This document shows, piece by piece, positions 29,698 through 38,643 of a stretch of 39,521 nt of DNA. The stretch is from assembly GCA_019649035.1 (NCBI GenBank), contig BMAT01009132.1, positions 1-39,521 of the forward strand, read 5' to 3'. Each line of letters starts with the position of its first letter. Positions within the stretch are counted from its first letter, which is position 1. Source of the stretch: Elysia marginata (lineage: Eukaryota > Mollusca > Gastropoda > Plakobranchidae). The notes below the pieces were generated by a model. That model saw only the letters and a list, made by a program, of their open reading frames with translations. It was not told where the DNA came from and ran no database searches. A program made the translations under genes and the position numbers.

Positions 29698-31564
29698 ATG
29701 GACATGTCTGTTGCGCCACTACGACCTTATCCGATAAGTTACGACAATGCGCGTAAGCTTCTTCGTGCGGTGTATCGCGGAGACGATGTCACAGTACTCA
29801 AATACGTTCCGAAGGTCTACAATCCCAACCAGATGTTCTACGTTACGGTGGACAGCATGTCTTCGACAAATCATCTTGGTGGTCTGGCTGTAGTAAGCAA
29901 TTCACCGAACGTTTTAAAGGCTCTTCTGCGAGTGGGGTTGAGCACGGCTACAACCAATGGGAGAAACATGAACCTTTTCTCTGAAGCGGCCTCGGTTAAA
30001 GGGTTATCATCAGAAATAGTGGACATGCTGTTCGTACCAGAAAACCGAGGTGACTTTTTGAACGACCAGCCTTTGGAATGTGGTTACAACACTCCTGCCC
30101 ATCTGGCAGTGCTGAACAATAACTCGTACTTGTTGCACAATCTGCTGCATGCAGGGGGGTCAACGGTCCTCGTGGCTACTCTGCGAAATGCTAGCGGGGA
30201 TACGGCTCTATCGCTCGCTATTAAGCTCAGCAGGTACAACGGAGGATCCCTAGCGCACAACCTTGCGAGTCACGTACGTTATGTGACTGGTGAATATTGG
30301 AGGGATGTTGTAGACGGAGAAGGGTACAACGCATTGGAACTGTCTGACGCGCACGGGCTTTACGACGTATCAAAGATTTTGATTGGCACTAAAGTATGCG
30401 ACAGGGGTACGCATTACGAAGACGACGATATGAGTATCACGAAAGAGTCTGTAACCGATGAAGAGATGTTTTCAGTCAAACCGAAGGAACGATTGGATGG
30501 GGATGCGACGCGTTACCAAGAGGAATTGACCGCATGCAGAATAGAACTCGCTAATGCGCGCACCAACCTACATCGAGCGGAAAAAAAAGATCGACGATGA
30601 TAACAATTGCTGTGCGAGTATAAAACGTTACATTGTAGACCTCAAAGGACAAGTAGAGTGCAGCAACAATTTGCTCTCTGTGAATCGCGAGACAACAAAT
30701 GTGTTGAAAATTTACACTGAGGACCTCCTGAAACAGCTGGCTGAACGAAATAGTCGAATTGAAGCCTTAGAAGCACAGATTAAATCGGGATCATCACCCT
30801 TCCAAAAAAATTCGGACGAGGTTCATAAAGAGGCCGCTAGATTTATCAATAACGATATCCATAACGAACTGAAGGACTGTCGAATTGCAACACCCACAGT
30901 CAAAGATGAACTTGAAGGGACCGGTAATAAGTAAGGCGTGATTTGCGATAACGAACAACCGAAGGTTATTCAAGAAGAAGAGGAGCAACTTCGACGGGGC
31001 TTTGAAACGAGAGAGAATGCTGCGAAACAAGATTTAGATAAGCGTATGAACAATAAATCACGTTTTACGGAAAAAGGGATTCAGGTTTCCATAAAACCCT
31101 TCGACGAACAGATCGCAACCTTAAAGCACGATCTTGAAAAGTGCATGATGGACAAAAATGCCGTCGAAGAGGAACTTAATCATACACGTGCGGTTTTGAT
31201 TGAGTCAAAAAGGAAGGTTGAAATGTCCCATGCCGATAGAGACGCTGAGCTTGAATATTTCGAAGATTAACTTAGTAAATTACACGCGTCCATGAAAACC
31301 TATAAAGATAAACTCGACAAGTGTTTATTACACAAGGACGCTTTGGAGATCCAGCTTGATGAATCTAGAACGGCTTTGAGATCCGCTAAAGAAAAAATCG
31401 AAAAATTACAAACGGCAGCCGAAGAGGTGATAACGGGGAACAAATTGTTTGTCACGAAAGACCTCAGAGGGAGAGAAGGCGATCTTAACGTCGCTCATCA
31501 CACGGCAAATACGGACGCAATTGATCGCTTATGTGCCACTTTCGAAAAGGGTGTACAGGTTTAA
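29698..31564 (+). pseudogene. Ankyrin-repeat / long coiled-coil protein, interrupted
   Basis: The first 300-residue frame (ATG 29698) holds ankyrin-like repeats (clearest at GYNTPAHLAVLNNNSYLLHNLL and SGDTALSLAIKLS), then a charged linker. At an A8 tract (30581-30588) the reading moves to another frame and continues as coiled coil through TAA at 30932-30934 and TAA at 31268-31270 to the stop at 31562-31564. Segments around the stops repeat the same heptad theme (DLEKCMMDKNAVEEEL compared with KLDKCLLHKDALEIQL), which shows they belong together. The ancestor would be about 620 residues. Ankyrin proteins in large DNA viruses often recruit host targets; the coiled coil may oligomerise. AATAAA at 31566-31571 follows the last stop. 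Confidence 0.65.
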
Positions 31565-31565
31565 T

Positions 31566-31571
31566 CCAATA
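31566..31571 (+). terminator. Poly(A) signal of the ankyrin/coiled-coil gene
   Basis: AATAAA begins two bases after the last stop codon, which supports 31564 as the real 3' end of the broken gene. Confidence 0.55.
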
Positions 31572-31646
31572 AAACAGTGTACCAAATTTCATGAACAACG
31601 CAAACTCATTGTGTTTTGGTGTATGTTACTAACCGTAACAGTTCGT

Positions 31647-32951
31647 TTATTGTCGCGTGAGATACATATTTGACCTGGGATAAATAGCCCCAGATCCTTC
31701 GTCCACCCAGTCTACGATTTTAATCACCCCCTTTTGACCGAACGGGTCTAGATCTACGGTCACATTACCCACAGACTCGACCATCGCAAGGTTGACGTTG
31801 TTAACATTGACAAACGCGTCATAATGATCGAACGTGCTTCCGTCATCGTCGTTCACATTGATTCCGGCTTTCATAAGAAATACATAAAATTCATTTACGA
31901 CTCGCTGTGGTAGATCGGCATCGTCCTCTTCGTTTTCAGTGCAGACAGCTATCTTGGCCATCTCCAATGCGGCAGCAGGAGTCATGAGTAAGGGAGACGC
32001 GGTTGTAGCCGACAAAACGATGTCGTTCATGTTTCTCTCATGGACCTCGTCTAATGTAGTCTCAAAACTACCCGTGCGTAACATCATATTTTTGTCGGGA
32101 CACGTGAAGGTGTACAGGCACTCGCCACCAGCGAAAGATACAGCCTTGAAGTCCCTTATATAACTTTCGACGTTTATCTCCCACGTAGCATGTTTTAGCA
32201 AGTTATGTAAGCTTTCGTATAGGTTGATCTTGCGGAGAACCGTGTTGACACCAGTGAGAAGGTACACGTTGGCGGCCCCACGGTGCGCCAAAGCGGTCGC
32301 GAAGCCTCCGGGGACGTGTAGTACGGACGGACTTCCGTAAATGTATCCGTAGTCGAAAATGACCTTCTCGTTTTTGGAGAAACAACATACTTGATGTAAC
32401 GATTGCATCTCGTACGGACTCTCTAAGACAATCACTAGATCAGCGTTGTTGGTTTTCACGTCGTCCATGGTTCCTCCAATGTATGCGATGTTGCGTACTA
32501 ACACATCCGTAGTGGAAGTGTATCGTTTGGCAGAGATTCCATCAACATCATCATCATCATCCTCTTGCATGCCGTCAGCATCGTTTTCGGACTTCGGCTG
32601 ATCGTCCAAATGACCGTCATCTCGCAATTTCGGCGTGTATTCCACTTCTCTCATATCCGCTGGGACTTCAGAAAGAGATATTAGATGGCTGTCGGTCTTA
32701 ACCATCACCAGAGGCATATAACCCCTATTAAACACGACCGCTATCGAATTCTCAATAAGGTACAACGTGACATCGAAGGCATCCGCGAACTCATTGCACA
32801 ACTCGTGAAAGGTCGCAGTCGGAGAACACCTGGGAGGTTCCGCTGGTTTCGCCGCACCTTTTCTAAAGAAGGTCGTGACGCTTTCGTCTCGTACAAAAGG
32901 GCTATATGAGACGTTGTATAGCTGCTTTACAGGAGGCGCAAATGTGGCCAT
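31647..32951 (-). CDS. Unknown 434-residue viral protein
   Basis: An intact ORF from ATG 32951, not recognised. The N-terminal 100 residues look folded. An acidic linker (QEDDDDDVDG) lies near residue 130. Residues 150-330 form an alpha/beta-looking domain (NADLVIVLESPYEMQSLH, VLHVPGGFATALAHRGAANVYLLTG), and a C-terminal domain carries further acidic stretches. No signal peptide, membrane span or catalytic motif is evident. ATG-to-ATG distance to the divergent 32973 gene is 21 bp, so the two share a compact promoter. A capsid or tegument role is possible, but nothing in the sequence shows it. Confidence 0.7.
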   Translation of the reverse strand: MATFAPPVKQLYNVSYSPFVRDESVTTFFRKGAAKPAEPPRCSPTATFHELCNEFADAFDVTLYLIENSIAVVFNRGYMPLVMVKTDSHLISLSEVPADMREVEYTPKLRDDGHLDDQPKSENDADGMQEDDDDDVDGISAKRYTSTTDVLVRNIAYIGGTMDDVKTNNADLVIVLESPYEMQSLHQVCCFSKNEKVIFDYGYIYGSPSVLHVPGGFATALAHRGAANVYLLTGVNTVLRKINLYESLHNLLKHATWEINVESYIRDFKAVSFAGGECLYTFTCPDKNMMLRTGSFETTLDEVHERNMNDIVLSATTASPLLMTPAAALEMAKIAVCTENEEDDADLPQRVVNEFYVFLMKAGINVNDDDGSTFDHYDAFVNVNNVNLAMVESVGNVTVDLDPFGQKGVIKIVDWVDEGSGAIYPRSNMYLTRQ

Positions 32952-32972
32952 TTTTTATCCATAGAAAGAGGG

Positions 32973-33299
32973 ATGATGGCGTCTGACGTTGAGAGAATCG
33001 CTACCATCAAATATTATCTCGATGAGATAGAGCGCGGAACCGTTAGTAGCTTCACAAATCCTTCGTACGAAGCCAACGTTCCGCACGCGCTTAGTACGCT
33101 AGTGGATCTGCACACCAACCTCTCTGCTTCTTCTTCGGACTTCAGGCACAAAGTGTTAAAAATATGTCAACGCGGATCTATTTCACTTCCAAATCTGCTG
33201 TACACCTTTTTCACGAAACACATGTTCCTGTCCCCGATCGAGTTTCAAGAAGCGTATCCTGTTACTTCATCAATGTTGGCGCTTGTTCTAAGACGCTAA
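32973..33299 (+). CDS. Small helical protein, unknown
   Basis: A 108-residue intact ORF with two Met at the start (32973 and 32976). Mostly helical, with no membrane span. It is divergent from the 434-residue gene and its stop codon overlaps that of the convergent 33296-33739 gene, a tight packing typical of viral genomes. Not recognised. Confidence 0.6.
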   Translation: MMASDVERIATIKYYLDEIERGTVSSFTNPSYEANVPHALSTLVDLHTNLSASSSDFRHKVLKICQRGSISLPNLLYTFFTKHMFLSPIEFQEAYPVTSSMLALVLRR

Positions 33300-33739
33300 C
33301 AAAAGCGCAGACCGCCATTTAAGATAGCTCTCAATTCAGCAAAAGTTTCCCTTATGCATTCATGATCGTTCGTAACAATGGCATATTCGTACAAATCTCT
33401 GACGGCTCTGTATTTACTCATCTCTGAACTGGCGTGACCTAAACACACCCCTCCGCTGAGGATGAAATACGCCGTGGTGTACAACCTAAACACGTTGCGT
33501 AGAACGGGTGTGGATAACAGTGAACATCCAAAAAACCGCTCGTGATGCCATTGCCACTGATTGTAAAATAAAGTCCCGTTGACCATCAAAGTGTGTGGAG
33601 ATATAGGAAAGTCGGTGTCACTGTTTGGCAACACGAGTGCCCTCAACACATTTTTTATTAATCTGGAAAATTTATCTGGATTCTTTATAACATCCGAAGC
33701 ATCTTTCGCTAACGCAAACATTCTGGTGGTTATCGTCAA
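33296..33739 (-). CDS. Unknown 147-residue helical protein
   Basis: An intact ORF from ATG 33739. All-helical in appearance, with a central NGTLFYNQWQWHHERFFG segment and a hydrophobic helix (LYTTAYFILSGGVCLG). A Bcl-2-type fold was considered because of the size and central W-rich helix, but the NWGR and BH2 patterns are absent. Not recognised. Confidence 0.6.
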   Translation of the reverse strand: MTITTRMFALAKDASDVIKNPDKFSRLIKNVLRALVLPNSDTDFPISPHTLMVNGTLFYNQWQWHHERFFGCSLLSTPVLRNVFRLYTTAYFILSGGVCLGHASSEMSKYRAVRDLYEYAIVTNDHECIRETFAELRAILNGGLRFC

Positions 33740-33844
33740 ATGACACGTTCACTCGTTTGTTCCGATAATAAATAGCAAGAGAAACGAAAGTGCGTCATAA
33801 TTCACCCTCTCATTCGAAGCGACTGATCCTCCGACCAACACAAA

Positions 33845-34030
33845 ATGTTTTGGAAGCTGGTCATTGCTGTTACATTACTGATATTCATGTTGATACCCGT
33901 TACAGATCAAACGGTATCATTATCTACACTGATTGCGATAGTCGGGAAACTGATCGTTATAGACATCGTTATGCACCTGATGAAAGCAATTATAAATATT
34001 ACAGATCAATTTTTTATCAATATACAATAA
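33845..34030 (+). CDS. 61-residue two-span membrane protein
   Basis: Starts FWKLVIAVTLLIFMLIPV (span 1, or an uncleaved signal), then a second hydrophobic span (LSTLIAIVGKLIVIDIVMHLM) and an amphipathic tail. AATAAA at 34026-34031 overlaps the stop. Viroporin-like size and topology, but no function is shown. Confidence 0.5.
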   Translation: MFWKLVIAVTLLIFMLIPVTDQTVSLSTLIAIVGKLIVIDIVMHLMKAIINITDQFFINIQ

Positions 34031-34103
34031 AATTTAATGTAGTATTTACCCGCAAGAAAGGGTCATCTGTAATATAAAAAAAAAGCGTATTGGTGCCAAA
34101 ACC

Positions 34104-34817
34104 ATGGATATCGTGTCACGCATACTCCCATCTAAACTATGGATCAAGGGTGTCAGTGGTGGCATTATAGCACTTGGAAGTGAAGGATGGGTCTTTTATT
34201 ACTGCATTGAAGGGTGCGCGAACGAAGTGAAAACTTGGATTACCTTGTTTGTCAACAATGACTTACACATATGTTACATGAAGAGCCCCTACATCGACAT
34301 CAAGCTCAAACACATCATGGTGTGTGAAAGCAGGTTCATCAGCAACGTGTATCGACTCATCGTTGAAGCTACGACAGCATCACTATTGGAACCATGTGAC
34401 CACAAAGCTGACTTTCCGACTGAGCCGTCACCCACTCCAACCATCTCCCCCAGTCAATGTCAGATATACCCGTGCAACTTACCGATGTACAGTAGAGAAA
34501 AAGGGGGCTTTGACTTTTTCCCTAGTCTCGAACACGACCCACTGGTCGAAGCGTTACCGTTTCCCTCGGGTACCGTGGCTGGATATTCTACACTTAACAT
34601 GGACCACAAACATGGACGACGACAGGGCCACGAGAGCCATCATTTTAAGACGTGGATACCGATGATCCGAGTTGATCCCAATAACCTAAACTTTAAATTC
34701 AAGATAGTTACTGGTGAAATTAGAAACAAGGACGAATGTTTTGAGTGTCTGATGCAAAAGTTTAACATAACGGGTGTTCAAAGTCCGTCTGTATCAAATT
34801 TTGCAATCAATCATTAA
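34104..34817 (+). CDS. Unknown 237-residue viral protein
   Basis: An intact ORF with ATG in good context (ACCATGG, 34101-34107). N-terminal beta-rich segment (GGIIALGSEGWVFYYC), a Pro/Thr/Ser-rich middle (PTEPSPTPTISPS) and a Cys-containing C-terminal domain (CFECLMQKFN). No signal peptide. Convergent with the nuclease gene. Not recognised. Confidence 0.6.
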   Translation: MDIVSRILPSKLWIKGVSGGIIALGSEGWVFYYCIEGCANEVKTWITLFVNNDLHICYMKSPYIDIKLKHIMVCESRFISNVYRLIVEATTASLLEPCDHKADFPTEPSPTPTISPSQCQIYPCNLPMYSREKGGFDFFPSLEHDPLVEALPFPSGTVAGYSTLNMDHKHGRRQGHESHHFKTWIPMIRVDPNNLNFKFKIVTGEIRNKDECFECLMQKFNITGVQSPSVSNFAINH

Positions 34818-34829
34818 AATATTTTTATT
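34815..34829. terminator. Overlapping convergent poly(A) signals
   Basis: ATTAAA at 34814-34819 overlaps the stop of the plus-strand gene, and TTTATT at 34824-34829 is AATAAA for the minus-strand nuclease ending at 34895. Confidence 0.5.
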
Positions 34830-34894
34830 CAAAAAAATCATGGTTGACCGCCCATGGTGGTCAAGGCATTTACGATTTGCGGTTTTATCGTCTC

Positions 34895-36384
34895 TTATAC
34901 TGCACGCAGTGTGCTCTTTTTAAAATCCACTGTGAATATTAGGCAGTAGGGTATTTGGAATCTATATTGCAATCCTGCTACGGCTGAGTGTGGTGTAGAC
35001 GTGGTCCCGTAGCCCGTCTCATCGTCAACTTTATTGATCACATCGTCATCCTTAGCATCTCTTAGCAATGTCAGGATATCATGCTCATCCTTTCTTCATC
35101 TCGATCGTCGTCACATACTTCGTCCACTTCGAAGGCGGATGGAAAAAACCCACATAACCTCACGTGATCACCTTCAACGTACTCCGATACAGACAGACAC
35201 TCTGAAAACATTTGTTGACCGGGGTCGTTGGAGAAGGGCCTCAGATACACTTTGTTGCCGTTGTGGCTCATATCAAAGTCGCGCACGGTTTTATCGTCAG
35301 CAGTATCCTTGATGTACCACCGCATTGTATCGGTAATTTCTTCGCGCACTTTCGTCATGAGATCGCGACGATGTTTCAACCATATGGGGGTACGCTGGAC
35401 TCCCCCTAAAAACATAGTTTGAATGTACTTAGGTTTCATCTGCAGAATATCGTGAACTGTGCATTCAGGCGCCTTCCAATAATTTGAGACAAATTCTTCC
35501 ATCGACATGCGACTCGTTTTGCATTCTCCGACACCTGTCACGGAACCTTTAGGAAAGTGTAGTCCGGCGTAGTTGTGAGGATGGGCATATCGGCGTGACA
35601 TATCTTCCCTGGAGTGTCATAATAGGCGCTTCCTAACCAAGGCGCAATGACGTTTTTGCCGACCCACCATTCTCCATAGGCTCCCATGGATACGACCTTG
35701 TCTGGTGCACAGCCGCCATCCGTGCACTTCACACCACCGTACTGCACGGGCGTCCATGCTGCTCTATTGATGGATGATGTTGCTGTAAGGAGCTTCATCC
35801 AGTGGTTTGTTCCCAGTGTGGAACGTTTAATATCACGCCAGAAATCGTGGTCGTCTCGTGATGCATTATACACTATTTCAGGCAGTTCGCGATAATTGTC
35901 TACTGAAGAGAAGACTTCATGTGTCGCGGAATGTACCTTTAGATGCTGCAACCACACCTTCGCGAGCGTCTCATGTTTCTCATTGGTACTTCGTTCCTCA
36001 ACTGCATCCGTCGATTTTTCAGACGGCTCCGATTCCCCCTCTATTGAACTGGTGACAGAGGCAGTGGTGTCATCATCGTGATCCCCTTTTGCATTCATGG
36101 TCATCCAGTGGTAAAAATAATGGTCTTTTGATTCCAGCAATCGGAGTGGGGGGTATTGAACAGTCATCGTTGAATCTAGCCTCGTTAGTTGGTATTATCA
36201 AACGCTTCAAGGCTATTCTTTGCCTTGCCTTTTTAGGTGCCGGTGGTGGATGCGCAGCCGAAGGTTCTTGCCCTTCCACGTTTTCATTAAACACCTCGCT
36301 TTGAGCGTCGGGATCGCGACAACGTTCTTGTTCAATAACAGAACCGGCGTCTTGAAGCGGCAGGGTTTCCATCATAGAAGGCAA
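34895..36384 (-). pseudogene. YqaJ/alkaline-nuclease-like exonuclease, frameshifted three times
   Basis: Lambda-exonuclease-superfamily nuclease (UL12-type alkaline nuclease role: processing of viral DNA, recombination with an ssDNA-binding partner). Pieces: 36384-about 36150 (disordered, NLS-like PKKARQR), 36167-35538 with motif I-like LLTATSSINRAAW and the E of YGEWWVGKNVIAPWL, ending just at TTTPDYTFLKVP (catalytic Asp), then 35601-35071 giving the G-E-C-K-T core (E-x-K) and the downstream MKPKYIQTMFLGGVQ block, and a last frame from about 35095 to TAA 34897-34895. Breaks: a G6 tract at 36148-36153, near 35545-35570 between Asp and E-x-K, and near 35085-35110. Catalytic Asp, Glu and Lys are all still encoded. 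TATA at 36450-36457 and the GCGG arrays lie upstream. Confidence 0.7.
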
Positions 36385-36449
36385 TAGCTCTGTTGACTGA
36401 CAGCAACCAGTTGACTAATGCGAGTGACGATTTCCAACCGATGCACCTC

Positions 36450-36566
36450 TTTATAAAAGCATTTTCATGAGCGGGATACCCGCAACACCTCCATCGGAGG
36501 TTTCGCAACGCTTTCATTCAGCGGATGACCCGCGATACATTCATTCAGCGGATGACCCGCAATTGC
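36450..36566 (-). promoter_or_regulatory. Nuclease promoter: TATA and three GCGG...CCCGC elements
   Basis: TTTATAAA at 36450-36457 (the core reads as TATAAA on the minus strand), then GCGGGATACCCGC at 36471-36483, and GCGGATGACCCGC at 36521 and 36547 in 26-bp tandem (ATTCAGCGGATGACCCGC). The GCGGGATACCCGC copy is itself palindromic around one base pair. Confidence 0.6.
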
Positions 36567-36666
36567 GCATAAAAAACCACTCACAAAATTATTGCTCTTG
36601 CCCGCAAGCTATTTCAAAGAGAGTTTGCTGGCAGAAGTAATAATTTGCGCTACTATATTCTTCCCA
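36564..36666. mobile_element. MITE-like imperfect palindromic element, copy 3
   Basis: Inverted arms AAATTATTGCTCTTGCC and GGCAGAAGTAATAATTT flank the shared core GCAAGC-ATTTCAAAGAGAGTTTG. The outer arms have diverged on the left but match copy 2 on the right (AATTTGCGC). It sits between the nuclease promoter array and the RING-2 gene end. Confidence 0.55.
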
Positions 36667-36784
36667 ATACTTTCACTCATCAGTGGATGGATCCGCATAA
36701 TCACACAATCATAATTATATAAATAATAAAAAAACACGTGAGCGACATGAGTAAAGGGGTAGGTATGTACATCATCATAAGCGT

Positions 36785-38365
36785 TTAATTGTTATTGGCA
36801 TTTTCAAAATTAAAACAGTTCATGTACAAAGGCCTCACGTCGGTCACATTCGCCCTACATATGGCGCACGTTCTCATCCTCTTCGCGCAACTGTAACCAA
36901 AGATGTGGCCGCACGTCAAACTGCATGGTCGGTGATCTCCGCCAGTTATTAAGGGTTCCAGACAAACAGAGCATTCAGAGTTGCTGATGCATACTCTAGA
37001 ATTGGGTAGAGGGGGTGACATCAAGCGCTCGTTTAACTCTTCCAACTTGCTTTTCAACGGTACGTCGTCGGTCAACAACGCCTTTACCATGAAATCCCCG
37101 AAGTGTACCACTTTGTTCCCTTCCAGACCGAACTCGTTCAGCGGAGCGTCATTGAAGAATCTCCGCATGTTCTCCAGAAACCGTTTCACGGGCACTGCGA
37201 CACAAGGATCATAATCCGAATTGTACGGATCGTTCGTCAAAGGGTTTACAATTTTGTAACCTTGCTCCGTGTTGAAGGCGTTGAAGGCGAGCGAAACGGG
37301 TATGTCAAAACCGTATTTGGACAGTTTACCGAACACAGTGGCGTCATTCATTGTCGGTTCAATAGCACCTCCTATGGTACACGACCAAAAATCAAAACAC
37401 ATTGTGCGGTTGATCATAACGGCGCTCTTGCGTCCCATATGCTCTTTGAAATACATCGCGACCGCTACTAAATTGGCGATATATCTTCGCGTTTCACTCC
37501 CGAATTCCACGCACTGCAATGCGGAGATTCTCGATTTGTCCAAAAAGGATGCACTCCTGTACGATCTGGGTATGGTCCACGAGTTGAAAGGACTCGATGA
37601 GATGGTCAAAATCTCCAAGGTGTCGTCATGAAATAAATCGTCGCCCAATATATCCTTCATGGTCAACGGGGTTGGACAATCCAAATTGTAGAGTACGGAT
37701 ATAATGTTTGAATTGTGCATTACAACATCAATGATCTGCTCATCCAGTCTACGCTTGATGTATTCCATCGTCACGAAACATCTCGTTGATGATTGCCCAT
37801 AAAACATTTGAACCTTTGCATCGATTCTGTCAACGTTTACGGGATCATTGCCAACGAGCTCGTGTATAGTCGCCAACAGCTTCACATCGTAGTCTAATAC
37901 AAGACTAATCTCCATCAATTGGCGGAATGCATCTGACATCACGGGGTACTCCGTTTCGTCAGAATATTCATCATTACAACATTCCATGAATGTGCCACAC
38001 TTAACGAGGATGGCGTCTTCGTGGATGTCGTTTACAACATGAGATGTACAGATCGCGGTGACATTAAGAGCCTCCTTTGATCCGCATTCGATAACATACG
38101 GATGACTAGATATAACATCAAACATGTCCGATCTACCAGGAACCATATTCATCAACATCAGTTTCGTGAAGGTTACGCATATCGTAGACTGAGGCACGGC
38201 ATCTTCTTCATTACGATCAACAAATCCCATTATTGACCATTTTACTTCGTCCAGAAAATTCGCAGTGTATTCTTGAAACCGTGCAATGTCGTTTCGCTCA
38301 TACACCTCTTGTTGCTGAGAAGTCATGATGTCAGTGAGTCGAACGTCGTGTGATGATGCGTACAA
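36785..38365 (-). CDS. RING-finger protein 2 (probable ubiquitin ligase)
   Basis: An intact 526-residue ORF. The first 450 residues are an unrecognised helical domain shared with RING-1. The C-terminus is a RING: C465, C468, C485, H487, C493, C500, C503, followed by a short tail. The fifth ligand position is Gly (GHIFGYSC), the same variation as in RING-1 and in the known RFWD3-type RINGs, so it is inherited, not damage. E3 ligase activity is inferred from the domain. It is the undamaged reference for joining the RING-1 pieces. TATATAAAT (38413-38405, minus strand) lies 40 bp before the ATG, and it shares the 38430-38570 element cluster with the right-edge gene. An alternative start is Met14. 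Confidence 0.82.
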   Translation of the reverse strand: MYASSHDVRLTDIMTSQQQEVYERNDIARFQEYTANFLDEVKWSIMGFVDRNEEDAVPQSTICVTFTKLMLMNMVPGRSDMFDVISSHPYVIECGSKEALNVTAICTSHVVNDIHEDAILVKCGTFMECCNDEYSDETEYPVMSDAFRQLMEISLVLDYDVKLLATIHELVGNDPVNVDRIDAKVQMFYGQSSTRCFVTMEYIKRRLDEQIIDVVMHNSNIISVLYNLDCPTPLTMKDILGDDLFHDDTLEILTISSSPFNSWTIPRSYRSASFLDKSRISALQCVEFGSETRRYIANLVAVAMYFKEHMGRKSAVMINRTMCFDFWSCTIGGAIEPTMNDATVFGKLSKYGFDIPVSLAFNAFNTEQGYKIVNPLTNDPYNSDYDPCVAVPVKRFLENMRRFFNDAPLNEFGLEGNKVVHFGDFMVKALLTDDVPLKSKLEELNERLMSPPLPNSRVCISNSECSVCLEPLITGGDHRPCSLTCGHIFGYSCAKRMRTCAICRANVTDVRPLYMNCFNFENANNN

Positions 38366-38404
38366 AAGCGTTTACGACTGTAATGAAAAAGAGGGGGAAG
38401 GCGC

Positions 38405-38580
38405 TATTTATATAGCTGCGCGGCGCACAGCGGTTAGCCCGATGAACCATAGCGGATGACCCGATAAAAGCAGCGGACGCTCCGAGATAAAGGGCCATAG
38501 CGGGTATCCCGATAAAGCCATGGTTGGGTATCCCGATGTCACATAGCGAACGCCTCGATAAAAATATCCGTTATATAAAG
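38405..38580. promoter_or_regulatory. Bidirectional promoter with six GCGG...CCGATAA elements
   Basis: Core copies start at 38430, 38452, 38473, 38500, 38523 and 38546; the best are GCGGATGACCCGATAAA and GCGGGTATCCCGATAAA. TATATAAAT (38413-38405) faces RING-2 and TATATAAAG (38572-38580) faces the 38644 gene, so the array sits between two opposite TATA boxes. Confidence 0.75.
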
Positions 38581-38643
38581 GGTGTGATCACCAGTGCTGG
38601 TCATCATTCACTGTACTCATCTATTTCACGGTGTACGAAAAAA

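Noticed and set aside
33296-33739. Second Bcl-2 homologue
   Set aside because: Size and helicity fit, but neither the NWGR-type BH1 nor the NGW BH2 is present.
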